From contig JAHHSV010000006.1 of assembly GCA_020025015.1 (NCBI GenBank), forward strand, positions 1 to 61,966: 61,966 bases of DNA, given 5' to 3'. Below, in pieces: positions 43,469-52,375 of this stretch (position 1 is the first letter of the stretch; each line of letters starts with the position of its first letter). The notes below the pieces were generated by a model that was given only the letters and a program-made list of their open reading frames with translations, was not told where the DNA came from and did no database searches. The DNA comes from Anaeroplasmataceae bacterium. Its GTDB lineage: Bacteria; Bacillota_I; Bacilli_A; Acholeplasmatales; Anaeroplasmataceae. A program made the position numbers and the translations under genes.

Positions 43469-44794
43469 ATGAATTTTGAATTATTAAAGGAGCGTGCTCT
43501 AGCCGCTGGTATTAAAGAAATTGAATTATATGAATCTATTAGCCATTCTTTATCTATTAGCTTATTTGATAATGCAGTAGATCAAAGAGAGGAAAGTAGT
43601 ACTGACGTATTTGCTATTCGTGGTGTTTATAATAACCAAATTGCAACAGTTTATTCAGAAAATGGTAACGAGGATAATATTGATTCTTTAATTGAAAGAT
43701 TAAAGGGTGCAGCTGCTGTTATAACTAAGGATGATCCATTCTTTATTTATGGTGGCGATAGTGAATATAAGGAAAGAAAAGCTGAAAGCCATGATTTTAA
43801 GAATCATTCTACGCAAGAAAAAATTGATCTAATGCAAGCTATGGTTAATAGGATGCGTGAAAAGACTGATTGCTTTTTCCATGCTCAGGCTGAATATAGT
43901 GAAGCATATAGTGAGGTAAGAATTACTAATAGCAATGGCTTAAATGTTCATAATTCAAATGAATATGCAACTATTGTTGGAGCTGTAGTTTGTCAAAAAA
44001 ATGGCGAGATGAAGGATAGCTTCGATTATAAGTTTATTAAGAATTTAAGTGATTTAAATGTTAATGAGTTTAGCGATAAGATTGTTGAAACTGCAATGAG
44101 TAAATTTGGAGCTGATACTATTCCTTCAAATAGCTATAAGGTAGTTTTACAAAATGATGTTGTTTGTTCATTGATTGGTGTTTATAAATCAATTTTCTTT
44201 GCCAATGCGGTTAAGAAAAAACGTTCATTCCTAGAGGGTAAGCTAGGTGAGCAGGTTTTTGGTAAAAACGTTACTTTAACTGATGATCCATTCTGCGAGG
44301 CATCACCAGTTTACCAAAGCTTTGATGATGAGGGTGTTGCAGCTCGTGCTACTGAAATTGTAACAGATGGTAAATTAAATACCTATCTACATAATTTATC
44401 AACTGCTGCTTACTATAACACTAAATCAACAGGTAATGGATATAAGCCATCTGTTAAATCAGGTGTTTCTGTTGATTCAACTACTTTATGCTTAAAGGCA
44501 GGTAGTAGAAGCTTTGATGAATTATTAGCAGATGTTAATAATGGTGTTTTAATCACTTCAATAACTGGCTTACATGCTGGTGTTAATCAAATTTCTGGAG
44601 ATTTCAATGTTCAATGTAGTGGCTATTTAATTGAAAATGGTAAAAAAGGCAAGGCTGTTACCTTGATTATTTTATCTGGTAAGTTCCAGGAGGTTTTCAA
44701 TAATATTAAGGAATTAGGCAGTGACCTATATTATAGTAATGGCGTTTACGCACCATCTTTATACATTGAATCTATGAATATTTCAGGAAAGTAG
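43469..44794 (+). CDS. tldE: TldE/PmbA subunit of the TldD/TldE protease
   Basis: A 441-residue paralogue of TldD without the zinc motif. The glycine-rich C-terminal core (SVDSTTLCLKAG, GVLITSITGLHAGVNQISGDFNVQCSGYLIENG) matches TldE/PmbA. ATG 43469 follows GGAGG at correct distance, whereas an earlier in-frame start at 43445 would lie inside tldD. It forms the heterodimer with TldD. Confidence 0.94.
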   Translation: MNFELLKERALAAGIKEIELYESISHSLSISLFDNAVDQREESSTDVFAIRGVYNNQIATVYSENGNEDNIDSLIERLKGAAAVITKDDPFFIYGGDSEYKERKAESHDFKNHSTQEKIDLMQAMVNRMREKTDCFFHAQAEYSEAYSEVRITNSNGLNVHNSNEYATIVGAVVCQKNGEMKDSFDYKFIKNLSDLNVNEFSDKIVETAMSKFGADTIPSNSYKVVLQNDVVCSLIGVYKSIFFANAVKKKRSFLEGKLGEQVFGKNVTLTDDPFCEASPVYQSFDDEGVAARATEIVTDGKLNTYLHNLSTAAYYNTKSTGNGYKPSVKSGVSVDSTTLCLKAGSRSFDELLADVNNGVLITSITGLHAGVNQISGDFNVQCSGYLIENGKKGKAVTLIILSGKFQEVFNNIKELGSDLYYSNGVYAPSLYIESMNISGK

Positions 44795-44801
44795 GATAAA
44801 A

Positions 44802-45596
44802 ATGAGAAAGAAGAAGAAAAATGTTTATGTAGTTGAGAAGGAAACTCCTGAAGAAAAGGTTGAGAATTACGTTGAAAAGGAACATAAAGAGCTTCCTAAT
44901 CCGTTACAGGGTGTTAACTTTTGGCTACTATGCTGTGCTTGTGCTTTACTGGTAGTAATGGGTATTTGGATTATTGTTGACACCTATGTTGGTGATAATA
45001 CCTTAGGTCCACGCCTTGTTATGGGCTTTACTGGCTTTGTAATTTGTGTTTTTGCAGTTATTAGGGTTGTACCTTTAGTTAGAACTCAAAAAAGCACTAA
45101 TTCTAAAATGGTTATTTTAACTGAAATTATTTTAGATATTGTTGTAGGTGCCTTCTTATTTTATGGAGCTTTTTCAATTGAAGCTGGAAAAGAAAGTGCT
45201 ATTAGTGATTTTTGTAATAAATACTATAATTATTTAGTTGGTGGTGTTTTGTATCTAAAGGGTGTTTTCTATTTCATCACAACTTCGCTTTTAAATGAAG
45301 TGACTAATAAAAAGGAATTTTGGCTACATGTTTTAATTATGTCAATTGGTGTTATAATTTGTTCATTTAAGAATTTAAACGCCGGGGCCTTAGGCTTATT
45401 TATTGCAATAATTTCTTTACTTTCTGGCGTTGCTGCGGGTGGCGCTGCTGGTGGTTCTTACTTTAAGTATCGTAAGAATGTAGTATTACCTAAGAAGGCT
45501 GAAAAGGAAAAGCAAGAAAATAAAGAAGAAGAAACTAATGATGAGGCAAATATCTTACCATCAGATAATGATGATAATCGTCCATATGTTAGCTAG
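44802..45596 (+). CDS. Hypothetical multi-pass membrane protein
   Basis: A 264-residue protein with a basic, charged N-terminal tail (about 1-38), about six hydrophobic segments (about 40-60, 71-92, 104-122, 140-160, 172-188, 192-215) and an acidic C-terminal tail. A glycine/alanine run (GVAAGGAAGGSYF) lies in the last helix. Seven bases separate it from tldE, so it shares the transcript. Two-residue pairs of small amino acids suggest packed helices; no family is recognised. Confidence 0.65.
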   Translation: MRKKKKNVYVVEKETPEEKVENYVEKEHKELPNPLQGVNFWLLCCACALLVVMGIWIIVDTYVGDNTLGPRLVMGFTGFVICVFAVIRVVPLVRTQKSTNSKMVILTEIILDIVVGAFLFYGAFSIEAGKESAISDFCNKYYNYLVGGVLYLKGVFYFITTSLLNEVTNKKEFWLHVLIMSIGVIICSFKNLNAGALGLFIAIISLLSGVAAGGAAGGSYFKYRKNVVLPKKAEKEKQENKEEETNDEANILPSDNDDNRPYVS

Positions 45597-45607
45597 CTAG
45601 GTAATTT

Positions 45608-45641
45608 AAACCATGGGTTGAGGCTCATGGTTTTTCTTTTT
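45608..45641 (+). terminator. Terminator of the tldD-tldE operon
   Basis: AAACCATG at 45608-45615 pairs with CATGGTTT at 45626-45633, followed by TTCTTTTT. Confidence 0.85.
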
Positions 45642-45645
45642 GAGC

Positions 45646-45676
45646 TTTTGGCATACTTCCCACCTAATTGCCAAAA
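45646..45676. promoter_or_regulatory. Inverted repeat upstream of tig (shared tig/lon motif)
   Basis: TTTTGGCA at 45646-45653 and TGCCAAAA at 45669-45676 are exact reverse complements separated by 15 bases, centred at 45661. The same repeat with the same spacing stands before lon at 47098-47128. It lies 37 bases upstream of the tig -35. It matches neither CIRCE nor the CtsR box. Confidence 0.65.
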
Positions 45677-45712
45677 ATATCCAAATGTAGGTTTATTTTT
45701 ATAGTAATTTTC

Positions 45713-45740
45713 TTTACAAAATGAAAAAATATGGTATAAT
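45713..45740 (+). promoter_or_regulatory. Promoter of tig
   Basis: TTTACA at 45713-45718 and TATAAT at 45735-45740, spacer 16 bases. GAAAGGA lies before the ATG at 45770. Confidence 0.8.
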
Positions 45741-45769
45741 CGTATTGTTATAGAAAGGATAGATTTTAA

Positions 45770-47047
45770 ATGAAAAAAGAAAATTTAGAACATAGCCGTG
45801 TTAAGGTAACTTTTGATGTTACTCCAGAAGAATTTGAAAAGGCTTTAGATGTAGCATTTAAGAAAAATAATGAAAATGTAACTATTAAAGGATTCCGTAA
45901 GGGTCATGCCCCTCGTGAAGTATTTGAAAAGAATTATGGTGTTGAATCTTTATATGCAGATGCTTTAGACGTAATTTTCAATAATAAGGTTAAAGAATTA
46001 TATGAGGATAAGGAATTAGTACAATCAATTTGTGGTCAATTTGAACCAGTAGTTGAGGGTGAAGAAAAGATTGAAAGAGGTAAACCATTCGAAGTATCTT
46101 TAAGATTTGATGTTTACCCTGAATTCAACTTACCTACATATAAGGGAATTGAGGTTAAGAAGGCAGATACTGAGGTAACTGATAAGGATGTTACTGAAGC
46201 TATCGATGCATTCCGTAGCCAAAGAGCAGAAAAGAAAGCAAAGGCTGAACAAGTTATTGCTTTAAATGATATCGCTCAATTTGATTTTGAAGGCTTTGTT
46301 GATGGTAAGGCTTTTGAAGGTGGAGCTGCTAAGGGTTATGAATTAAAGATTGGTTCTCATCAATTCATTCCTGGCTTCGAAGAACAAATGGTTGGCATGA
46401 AGGCAGGCGAAACTAAGGATGTTATCGTAACATTCCCTGAAAATTATGGTGCTAAGGAATTAGCAGGTAAGGAAGCTAAATTCGTAGTTACTGTTCATGA
46501 GGTTAAGGAAGAGGTTTTACCTGAATTAACTGATGAATTCGTTAAGTCTTTAAATATTGAAAACGTAAATACTGTTGAAGAAATGAAGGCTCATAAGCTT
46601 GAAGATTTAAAGAATCGTAAGGCTCAAGCTGAAAAGGATCGTCAATTAGATGAAATTATCAATAACATTTTAGATAATACAGTAATTGATATGCCAGTAG
46701 CATTAGAGGAAGAGCGTATTAACCAAATGCGTAATCAATATGTAAGTCAAGCCAAAATGTACAATATTCCATTTGAGCAATTCTTACAATTAATGGGAAC
46801 TGACAAGGAAAAATTTGAAGAATACACATCAACTCAAGGTAAGCGTCAAGCATTATTCAATGTTGTTGTTTCTAAGATTATCGAAGAAGAGAATTTAACT
46901 CCTTCTAAGGAAGAGATTGAAGCTAAATTAGCCGAGAAGAAAATTGATGTTAAGAAAGCAACTCAACAACAATATGCTTCAATTTATTCTGAATTAGCTT
47001 ATGCAAAGCTTGTTGATATGTTATTAGCTAACGCTAAAATGATTTAA
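45770..47047 (+). CDS. tig: Trigger factor
   Basis: Ribosome-associated chaperone and prolyl isomerase that meets nascent chains at the exit tunnel. The 425 residues have the N-terminal ribosome-binding signature FRKGHAPREVFEKNYG at about 42-57, a central FKBP-type domain (DFEGFVDGKAFEGGAAKGYELKIGS is its core, about 160-185; GFEEQMVGMKAGE follows), and a C-terminal helical chaperone domain. Length is normal. It stands alone between a promoter and a terminator and precedes lon. Confidence 0.97.
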   Translation: MKKENLEHSRVKVTFDVTPEEFEKALDVAFKKNNENVTIKGFRKGHAPREVFEKNYGVESLYADALDVIFNNKVKELYEDKELVQSICGQFEPVVEGEEKIERGKPFEVSLRFDVYPEFNLPTYKGIEVKKADTEVTDKDVTEAIDAFRSQRAEKKAKAEQVIALNDIAQFDFEGFVDGKAFEGGAAKGYELKIGSHQFIPGFEEQMVGMKAGETKDVIVTFPENYGAKELAGKEAKFVVTVHEVKEEVLPELTDEFVKSLNIENVNTVEEMKAHKLEDLKNRKAQAEKDRQLDEIINNILDNTVIDMPVALEEERINQMRNQYVSQAKMYNIPFEQFLQLMGTDKEKFEEYTSTQGKRQALFNVVVSKIIEEENLTPSKEEIEAKLAEKKIDVKKATQQQYASIYSELAYAKLVDMLLANAKMI

Positions 47048-47056
47048 TTTTAATGT

Positions 47057-47082
47057 AAAAGACCTTCGGGTCTTTTATTTTT
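47057..47082 (+). terminator. Terminator of tig
   Basis: AAAAGACC / GGTCTTTT with UUCG loop, then ATTTTT. The T run merges with a TTTTTGGCA half-site at 47078-47086. Confidence 0.92.
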
Positions 47083-47097
47083 GGCATTTTTTAGTTT

Positions 47098-47140
47098 TTT
47101 TGGCAAACTAGTTGCATAAGTGCCAAAAATATACTATAAT
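47098..47140 (+). promoter_or_regulatory. Promoter of lon with overlapping inverted repeat
   Basis: TTGCAT at 47112-47117 and TATAAT at 47135-47140 have a 17-base spacer. TTTTGGCA at 47098-47105 and TGCCAAAA at 47121-47128 (15 bases apart) bracket the -35 and enter the spacer, so a bound regulator would block polymerase. A further half-site, TTTTTGGCA, lies at 47078-47086, 19 bases upstream of the first. Confidence 0.75.
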
Positions 47141-47161
47141 ATCCGAGAAAGAGGTGATAAT

Positions 47162-49483
47162 ATGAGTGAAATTAATACTAATTTAATTTTACCGGCAATG
47201 GCTATAAGAGGTATTACTCCGCTTCCACATAATGAGTTTAGAACTGAGGTAGGTCGTTTAAATTCAGTTAGAGCTCTTGAAGAATCTGAGAAGATGTATA
47301 GTGGTAATATTTTGTTGTTGATTCAAAAGGATTCATCTATTAATGATATTACACCAGAAAACTTACAGCCAATTGGCGTAATTGCTAAAGTTATGCTAAA
47401 GCTAAGATTACCTAATGGTAATTATAAGGTTAAGTTTAAGGTTACAGATCGTATAGAGGTTTTAAATTACGAATCAGTTGATCCATATTTAGTAGCAAGC
47501 TATGAGAAAAAAGAAACAATATCTACTAATGATGATACTGAAGTCGCTTTAATTAGACAGGTTTTAGAAAGCTATCAAAAGGAAGGTCCAATGTTTTTAA
47601 CTGCTCCTGATGAGGTTGGTAGATTGTTGCAATCTGGGCAAACAGGTGAAGCAACAGCTGATATTATAGCTTTTTACTTAAAGCCTAATGATAAAGAGGA
47701 TAAGTATCGCTATTTAAGTGAGCTTAATTTATCCAAGCGTCTTGAATTTATCCTAGAGGATATCCAAAAGGAAAAGCGTATTATCGATTTAGAGAATAAG
47801 ATTAATAGTGATGTTAAGAAGTCTATTGATGATAGCCAAAAGGAATATTACTTACGAGAAAAGATGCGCGCTATTCAAAATGAGCTAGGCGATAAAGCCC
47901 GTCAGGATGAAGAGGTAGACACCTTACGTGAGCAAATTAATAAAGCAGGTATGCCTGAAAACATTAAGGCTAAGGCTTTAAAGGAATTAGAGCGTTACGC
48001 TAATACTAATAACCAAATGGCTGAATCTGGCATTATTAGAAGCTATTTAGACTTTATAATTGGTTTACCTTGGTCTAATTCAACAAAGGATGTTGATGAT
48101 TTAAAGAAGGTAGAGGAAGCCTTAGATAAGAAACATTATGGCTTGGCTAAGGTTAAGGAAAGAATTATTGAATATTTAGCAGTTAAGATGATGACTCATC
48201 GTAACCCATCAACTATTCTATGCTTTGCAGGTCCTCCTGGAGTAGGTAAAACATCTTTAGCTAAGTCTATTAGTGATGCCTTAGGCCGTAAGTTTATTAA
48301 GCAATCACTTGGTGGTGTAAGAGACGAGTCTGAGATTCGTGGTCATAGAAGAACCTATATTGGTGCCTTACCTGGTCGTATTCTAAAGGGTATGAAGGAT
48401 GCAGGCTCTATTAATCCAGTTTTCTTACTAGATGAGATAGATAAGATGACATCTGATTATCGTGGCGATCCTGCGGCTGCGATGCTTGAGGTTTTAGACC
48501 CAGAGCAAAATGCAAACTTTAGTGATAACTATTTAGAAGAGCCATATGACTTAAGTCAGGTTATGTTTATTACTACAGCTAATAAGCTTGAGGATATTCC
48601 AGCTCCTTTACGTGATCGTATGGAAATTATTCAATTATCAAGCTATACTGAGTATGAGAAGTTCAATATTGGCTTCAAGCACCTATTACCAAAGGAATTA
48701 GTTAACCATGGCTTAAAGCCAGAGCAGTTAACTATTACTGATGAGGCTATGTATAAGATTATTCAAGGCTATACTAGAGAAGCAGGTGTTCGTGAGCTTG
48801 ATCGTTTAATTGCTAAGATTTGTCGTAAGACTGTTAAGGATATTTTAATTGACAAGAAGGAGCATACTGAAATAACTCCAGAAAATCTAGAAAAATATTT
48901 AGGCAAGGTAATTTTCTTCAATAATGAGGGTCGTGAATTTAATGAGGTTGGTGTTGTTACTGGCTTAGCCTACACTGATTTTGGTGGCGATACCTTAGAT
49001 ATCGAGGTTACAACCTATAAGGGTAAGGGTGGTTTAATTCTTACTGGTAAATTAGGTGATGTAATGAAGGAAAGTGCCCAAGCAGCTTTATCTTATGTTA
49101 AAACTCACGCTGATGAATTAGGTATTAAGGGTGTTGATTTTAATCAAATTGATATTCACGTTCATGTGCCTGAGGGAGCAGTACCTAAGGATGGGCCAAG
49201 TGCTGGTGTTACCTTAACTACAGCCTTAGTTAGTGCCTTAGCAAATCGTCCTGTATCAGCTCATCTTGGTATGACTGGTGAGATTACCTTAAGAGGTCGC
49301 GTTTTACCAATTGGTGGCTTACGTGAAAAATCAATCGCAGCTGTAAGAACAGGCTTAAAGAAAATTTATATTCCAAAGGAAAATGAAAGAGATTTAGATG
49401 AGGTTCCTGAGGAGGTTAAAAAGTCTCTAGAAATTGTTCCAGTTGAGAATATTGGTGAGCTTTTAAAGCAGGTTTTTAACTAA
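47162..49483 (+). CDS. lon: ATP-dependent protease Lon
   Basis: A 773-residue AAA+ protease for damaged and regulatory proteins. An N-terminal substrate domain (LPAMAIRGITPLP start) is followed by Walker A GPPGVGKTSLAK at about 355, Walker B VFLLDEIDKM, and the catalytic Ser in KDGPSAGVT and Lys in IGGLREKSIAA. GAGGTGAT precedes ATG 47162; an in-frame ATG at 47120 lies inside the promoter and is rejected. A strong terminator follows. Confidence 0.97.
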   Translation: MSEINTNLILPAMAIRGITPLPHNEFRTEVGRLNSVRALEESEKMYSGNILLLIQKDSSINDITPENLQPIGVIAKVMLKLRLPNGNYKVKFKVTDRIEVLNYESVDPYLVASYEKKETISTNDDTEVALIRQVLESYQKEGPMFLTAPDEVGRLLQSGQTGEATADIIAFYLKPNDKEDKYRYLSELNLSKRLEFILEDIQKEKRIIDLENKINSDVKKSIDDSQKEYYLREKMRAIQNELGDKARQDEEVDTLREQINKAGMPENIKAKALKELERYANTNNQMAESGIIRSYLDFIIGLPWSNSTKDVDDLKKVEEALDKKHYGLAKVKERIIEYLAVKMMTHRNPSTILCFAGPPGVGKTSLAKSISDALGRKFIKQSLGGVRDESEIRGHRRTYIGALPGRILKGMKDAGSINPVFLLDEIDKMTSDYRGDPAAAMLEVLDPEQNANFSDNYLEEPYDLSQVMFITTANKLEDIPAPLRDRMEIIQLSSYTEYEKFNIGFKHLLPKELVNHGLKPEQLTITDEAMYKIIQGYTREAGVRELDRLIAKICRKTVKDILIDKKEHTEITPENLEKYLGKVIFFNNEGREFNEVGVVTGLAYTDFGGDTLDIEVTTYKGKGGLILTGKLGDVMKESAQAALSYVKTHADELGIKGVDFNQIDIHVHVPEGAVPKDGPSAGVTLTTALVSALANRPVSAHLGMTGEITLRGRVLPIGGLREKSIAAVRTGLKKIYIPKENERDLDEVPEEVKKSLEIVPVENIGELLKQVFN

Positions 49484-49491
49484 AAATAATT

Positions 49492-49522
49492 AAGCATTAA
49501 TCGTTGGATTAATGCTTTTTTT
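49492..49522 (+). terminator. Terminator of lon
   Basis: AAGCATTAATC / GATTAATGCTT with loop GTTG, 11 bp, followed by T7. Confidence 0.93.
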
Positions 49523-49556
49523 CATATATTTTGCTATAATAATATTAGGTGATTTT

Positions 49557-50240
49557 ATGGAAATTAAGGATAAAATCCTTTATGAGGATAATCATTTAGT
49601 TGTTTGCTACAAGGATTACGGAATTTTAAGCCAAGAGGATTCTAGCAAAGCAAGCGATATGCTAAATTTATTAAAAGACTATATTAAGGAAAAGTACAAT
49701 AAGCTTGGAGCAGTGTTTTTAGGCTTAGTTCATCGCTTAGATAGAAATACTGAGGGTGTAATGGTTTATGCTAGAACTAGTAAGGCTGCAAGCCGTCTTT
49801 CTGAAGCAATTAGAAATAACACCTTTAATAAACGCTATATTGCAGTAGTTGAAGGCAGTATGGATAGTAGCGGAACCTTAATAGATAAGCTTAGTAAGGA
49901 TGAAAAAAATCGTAAAGCCTATATCGATAATAAGAATGGTAAGGAAGCTATTTTAAAATACACTAAGCTTTTAGAAGCTAAAATTAATGGCGTTTTAGTA
50001 AGCTATGTTGAAATAGAGCTAGTTACAGGAAGATTTCATCAAATACGCTGTCAGCTAGCTAATATTGGTCATCCTTTATTTGCCGATACTAAATATGGAA
50101 GTAAGAATTTTACGGATAAACCTGTTTTACAGGCTTATTCCTTAACCTTTATTCATCCTACAACAAAAGAAGAAATGGTATTTAAAAAGGTTGATTTTAC
50201 AAATAATTTTGAGAATTTGAGGGGGAAGTATGAAGCTTAA
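49557..50240 (+). CDS. RluA-family pseudouridine synthase
   Basis: A 227-residue pseudouridine synthase without an S4 domain. The catalytic motif is HRLDRNTEGVMVYARTSKAA at about 61; FHQIRCQLANIGHPLFAD is the second signature. Its own TATAAT at 49535-49540 is about 11 bases upstream of the start of the short leader; ATG 49557 follows AGGTGA. Target uridine unknown. It overlaps phoH by 11 bases. Confidence 0.9.
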   Translation: MEIKDKILYEDNHLVVCYKDYGILSQEDSSKASDMLNLLKDYIKEKYNKLGAVFLGLVHRLDRNTEGVMVYARTSKAASRLSEAIRNNTFNKRYIAVVEGSMDSSGTLIDKLSKDEKNRKAYIDNKNGKEAILKYTKLLEAKINGVLVSYVEIELVTGRFHQIRCQLANIGHPLFADTKYGSKNFTDKPVLQAYSLTFIHPTTKEEMVFKKVDFTNNFENLRGKYEA

Positions 50241-51183
50241 TACTTGTATTAATAATTTAGATGTAGAAAGAAATATTACTGGTGCTGATAGAAAAAATTT
50301 AGTAATTCTTGAGGAATTATACAATTGTGACATTGAGATATATAATGGTTCAATTACAACTAATTCAAAGGATGAAGAGGTTATTAAGAAGCTTGAGCGT
50401 ATATTTAGCCTTTTAGCTGAAGCATCTGAATTAGGTGCGAAATTTGGTGGACGTGATATAGTTTATTTAGCTAATCTAGTTGAATCAAATGAGGATGCTA
50501 AATATTTACGTTTATTTGAAAATAAAAAAGCAATTTCCTATACCTTTAGTAATAAGCCGATTTATCCTAAAACCTTAAAGCAAATAGATTATGTTAAGGC
50601 TATGCAGGCTAAGGATATCGTTTTTTCTTTAGGAGCTGCTGGTACTGGTAAGACCTTTTTAGCTGTTGCCTATGCGGTTTGGGAGCTAAAAAAGGGAAAT
50701 TATCAAAGAATTATTTTAACTCGTCCTGCCGTAGAGGCTGGTGAGTCCTTAGGCTTTTTACCAGGTGATTTAAAGGAAAAAATTGATCCATATTTAAGAC
50801 CTTTATATGATGCCTTATATGATACCTTAGGCTATGAAACAACTGAGGCCTTAATTAGTAAGCAGGTTATTGAAATAGCACCGCTTGCCTATATGCGTGG
50901 TAGAACCTTAGAAAATGCCTTCGTTATTTTAGATGAGGCTCAAAATGCAACCAAGGAGCAATTAAAGATGTTCTTAACTAGACTAGGCTTCCATAGTAAA
51001 ATGATAGTAACTGGTGACCCATCGCAAATTGATTTAAGTAGTAAGCAATCAGGCCTATTAAGGGCAGCTAGATTACTTGATAGAATTCCTGAAATTGGGG
51101 TTGTTGAATTTGAAGCAATTGATGTAGTTCGCCACCCACTAGTAGGTAAGATTATCGAGGTATTTGAAGAAAATAAATTATAA
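50230..51183 (+). CDS. phoH: PhoH-like ATPase (YlaK/PhoH family)
   Basis: A 317-residue cytoplasmic P-loop protein. An N-terminal KH-like region precedes the PhoH core: GAAGTGKTFLAVAYA (Walker A, about 136), LTRPAVEAGESLGFLPGD, FVILDEAQNATKEQ (Walker B) and MIVTGDPSQIDL. Family members are implicated in RNA metabolism and 16S maturation near ybeY, which is not in the window. GGGGGAAG precedes the ATG. Confidence 0.94.
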   Translation: MKLNTCINNLDVERNITGADRKNLVILEELYNCDIEIYNGSITTNSKDEEVIKKLERIFSLLAEASELGAKFGGRDIVYLANLVESNEDAKYLRLFENKKAISYTFSNKPIYPKTLKQIDYVKAMQAKDIVFSLGAAGTGKTFLAVAYAVWELKKGNYQRIILTRPAVEAGESLGFLPGDLKEKIDPYLRPLYDALYDTLGYETTEALISKQVIEIAPLAYMRGRTLENAFVILDEAQNATKEQLKMFLTRLGFHSKMIVTGDPSQIDLSSKQSGLLRAARLLDRIPEIGVVEFEAIDVVRHPLVGKIIEVFEENKL

Positions 51184-51188
51184 AAAAA

Positions 51189-51235
51189 GCATCTATTCTT
51201 AAGCCAAAGCTTTATAGAATAGATGCCTTTTTATT
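51189..51235. terminator. Bidirectional terminator between phoH and the small - strand gene
   Basis: GCATCTATTCT at 51189-51199 pairs with AGAATAGATGC at 51216-51226. T5 follows on the + strand, and A7 precedes it (T7 on the - strand), so it can stop both converging transcripts. Confidence 0.9.
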
Positions 51236-51239
51236 TTAA

Positions 51240-51455
51240 TTAGTTATTTTTAGTTTCTTTGCTTTCCTTATACATGAAATAACCTAGTACGATTATTAGG
51301 ATAGATGAAATTAACCAAATTAAAGATGTAGCAGATGATTCATAGCTTGTGCCACCCCATTCATCAGTTTCAACATTAATTGAGCTGAAGAACATACCTA
51401 AAGAGTAGCAAGCATTTATAATACCTAATGCTAAAACTGTATATGCCTTTTTCAT
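51240..51455 (-). CDS. Small membrane protein linked to thiT
   Basis: A 71-residue protein with two hydrophobic segments (about 5-24 and 43-62) joined by an acidic, glycine/serine-rich loop. Its ATG shares one base with the thiT stop (TAATG), so it is coupled to the thiamine gene. No family is recognised. Small proteins in such positions could assist the transporter, but that is speculation. Confidence 0.6.
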   Translation of the reverse strand: MKKAYTVLALGIINACYSLGMFFSSINVETDEWGGTSYESSATSLIWLISSILIIVLGYFMYKESKETKNN

Positions 51456-52090
51456 TATTCAGTCACCTCACTATAATTTTCAATGAAGAATTTAGGTTGC
51501 CTAAAGAAGATTAGATATGCTAAAACCATACAAAGAATAGTTGATGGTAAGCAATAAGAACCATTATATAATAAGGAATAAATTGAGGCACTTGCATATT
51601 CAACCTCCTGGTTATAAATTGAACCAGTTGTACTTTGCCAGTAAATAGCACCAGCCATAAAGTGCGATAGGAATTTACCTAAGCCACCAGCAAAACAAGC
51701 ACCTGCTACTACCCAAGCCTCGCCATTTTTGCTTTTAACAAGTGGTAATACATGATAGAAGATACCTGTAAGTAAGCCTGTAAATACGTATGGTAATGTA
51801 TAATCAAGCATAACCTGGAACATTACATTATACCATTCTAAACCGATAGCATAAACACCACTTAGCATTTGTAGTAAACCAACGATTAAACCACAAACTC
51901 CTCCAGAAATAACACCACGACGTAATGCAATAATCATTACTGGTAGCATTGCAATACCAATACTTCCACCTGCTGGGAAGATTGGAGTTAAGTCCCAAAT
52001 TTCACCTTGTAGAAAATCTAGGACAAAGGCGATTGCTGCAAAAATTGCAATTTCAACAATAGCCTTAGTTGAAAAAATTTGTTTTTTCAT
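51455..52090 (-). CDS. thiT: Thiamine ECF transporter substrate-binding protein ThiT
   Basis: A 211-residue membrane protein with about six helices. It has the ThiT pattern: IAIFAAIAFVLDFLQ near 13, AMLPVMIIALRRGVISG, GLLQMLSGVY and the substrate-site region LEWYNVMFQVMLDYTLPY. It binds thiamine and works with the shared EcfAA'T module, which is not in the window. Expression is controlled by the TPP riboswitch just upstream. AAGGAGAA precedes the ATG. Confidence 0.92.
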   Translation of the reverse strand: MKKQIFSTKAIVEIAIFAAIAFVLDFLQGEIWDLTPIFPAGGSIGIAMLPVMIIALRRGVISGGVCGLIVGLLQMLSGVYAIGLEWYNVMFQVMLDYTLPYVFTGLLTGIFYHVLPLVKSKNGEAWVVAGACFAGGLGKFLSHFMAGAIYWQSTTGSIYNQEVEYASASIYSLLYNGSYCLPSTILCMVLAYLIFFRQPKFFIENYSEVTE

Positions 52091-52109
52091 GTTCTTCTCC
52101 TTTATAAAT

Positions 52110-52131
52110 AAAAAAATGTCCGGTTAGGACA
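52110..52131 (-). terminator. Terminator of the TPP riboswitch expression platform
   Basis: On the minus strand TGTCC / GGACA with loop TAACC is followed by T7, between the aptamer and thiT. Confidence 0.8.
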
Positions 52132-52158
52132 ATGCTAAAAAGGATTCGATTATTTGGA

Positions 52159-52252
52159 TCATTTCCCTACGCTAGCATTACCTAGATCAGGTCAATGGGT
52201 CGACTTCCGTCCTCTCAGCCATTTTGGCTCCCCTAATGACACCTAAATTATA
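52159..52252 (-). promoter_or_regulatory. TPP riboswitch with promoter for thiT
   Basis: On the minus strand, TATAAT (plus 52247-52252) precedes TCATT/AATGA P1 arms, AGGGGAGCC, the hallmark GGCTGAGAGG, the ACCCATTGACCTGATCT core and GGTAATGC-to-GTAGGGA. This is the THI-element consensus. TPP binding would favour the downstream terminator and shut off thiT. Confidence 0.96.
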
Positions 52253-52325
52253 GCACTTAACTAGAATACTTTAAAGGAAAATAAAAAAATAATTATATTT
52301 AATGTAATTAAAGCTCTAATTATGG

Positions 52326-52331
52326 TATAAT
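52326..52331 (+). promoter_or_regulatory. -10 box of pnp
   Basis: TATAAT at 52326-52331, with ATG 52376 preceded by AAAGGAG. No good -35 match is seen 17 bases upstream. Confidence 0.55.
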
Positions 52332-52375
52332 GTTAAACGGTTAAATAGAAAAATAGAAAAAAAGGAGAAAACGTT

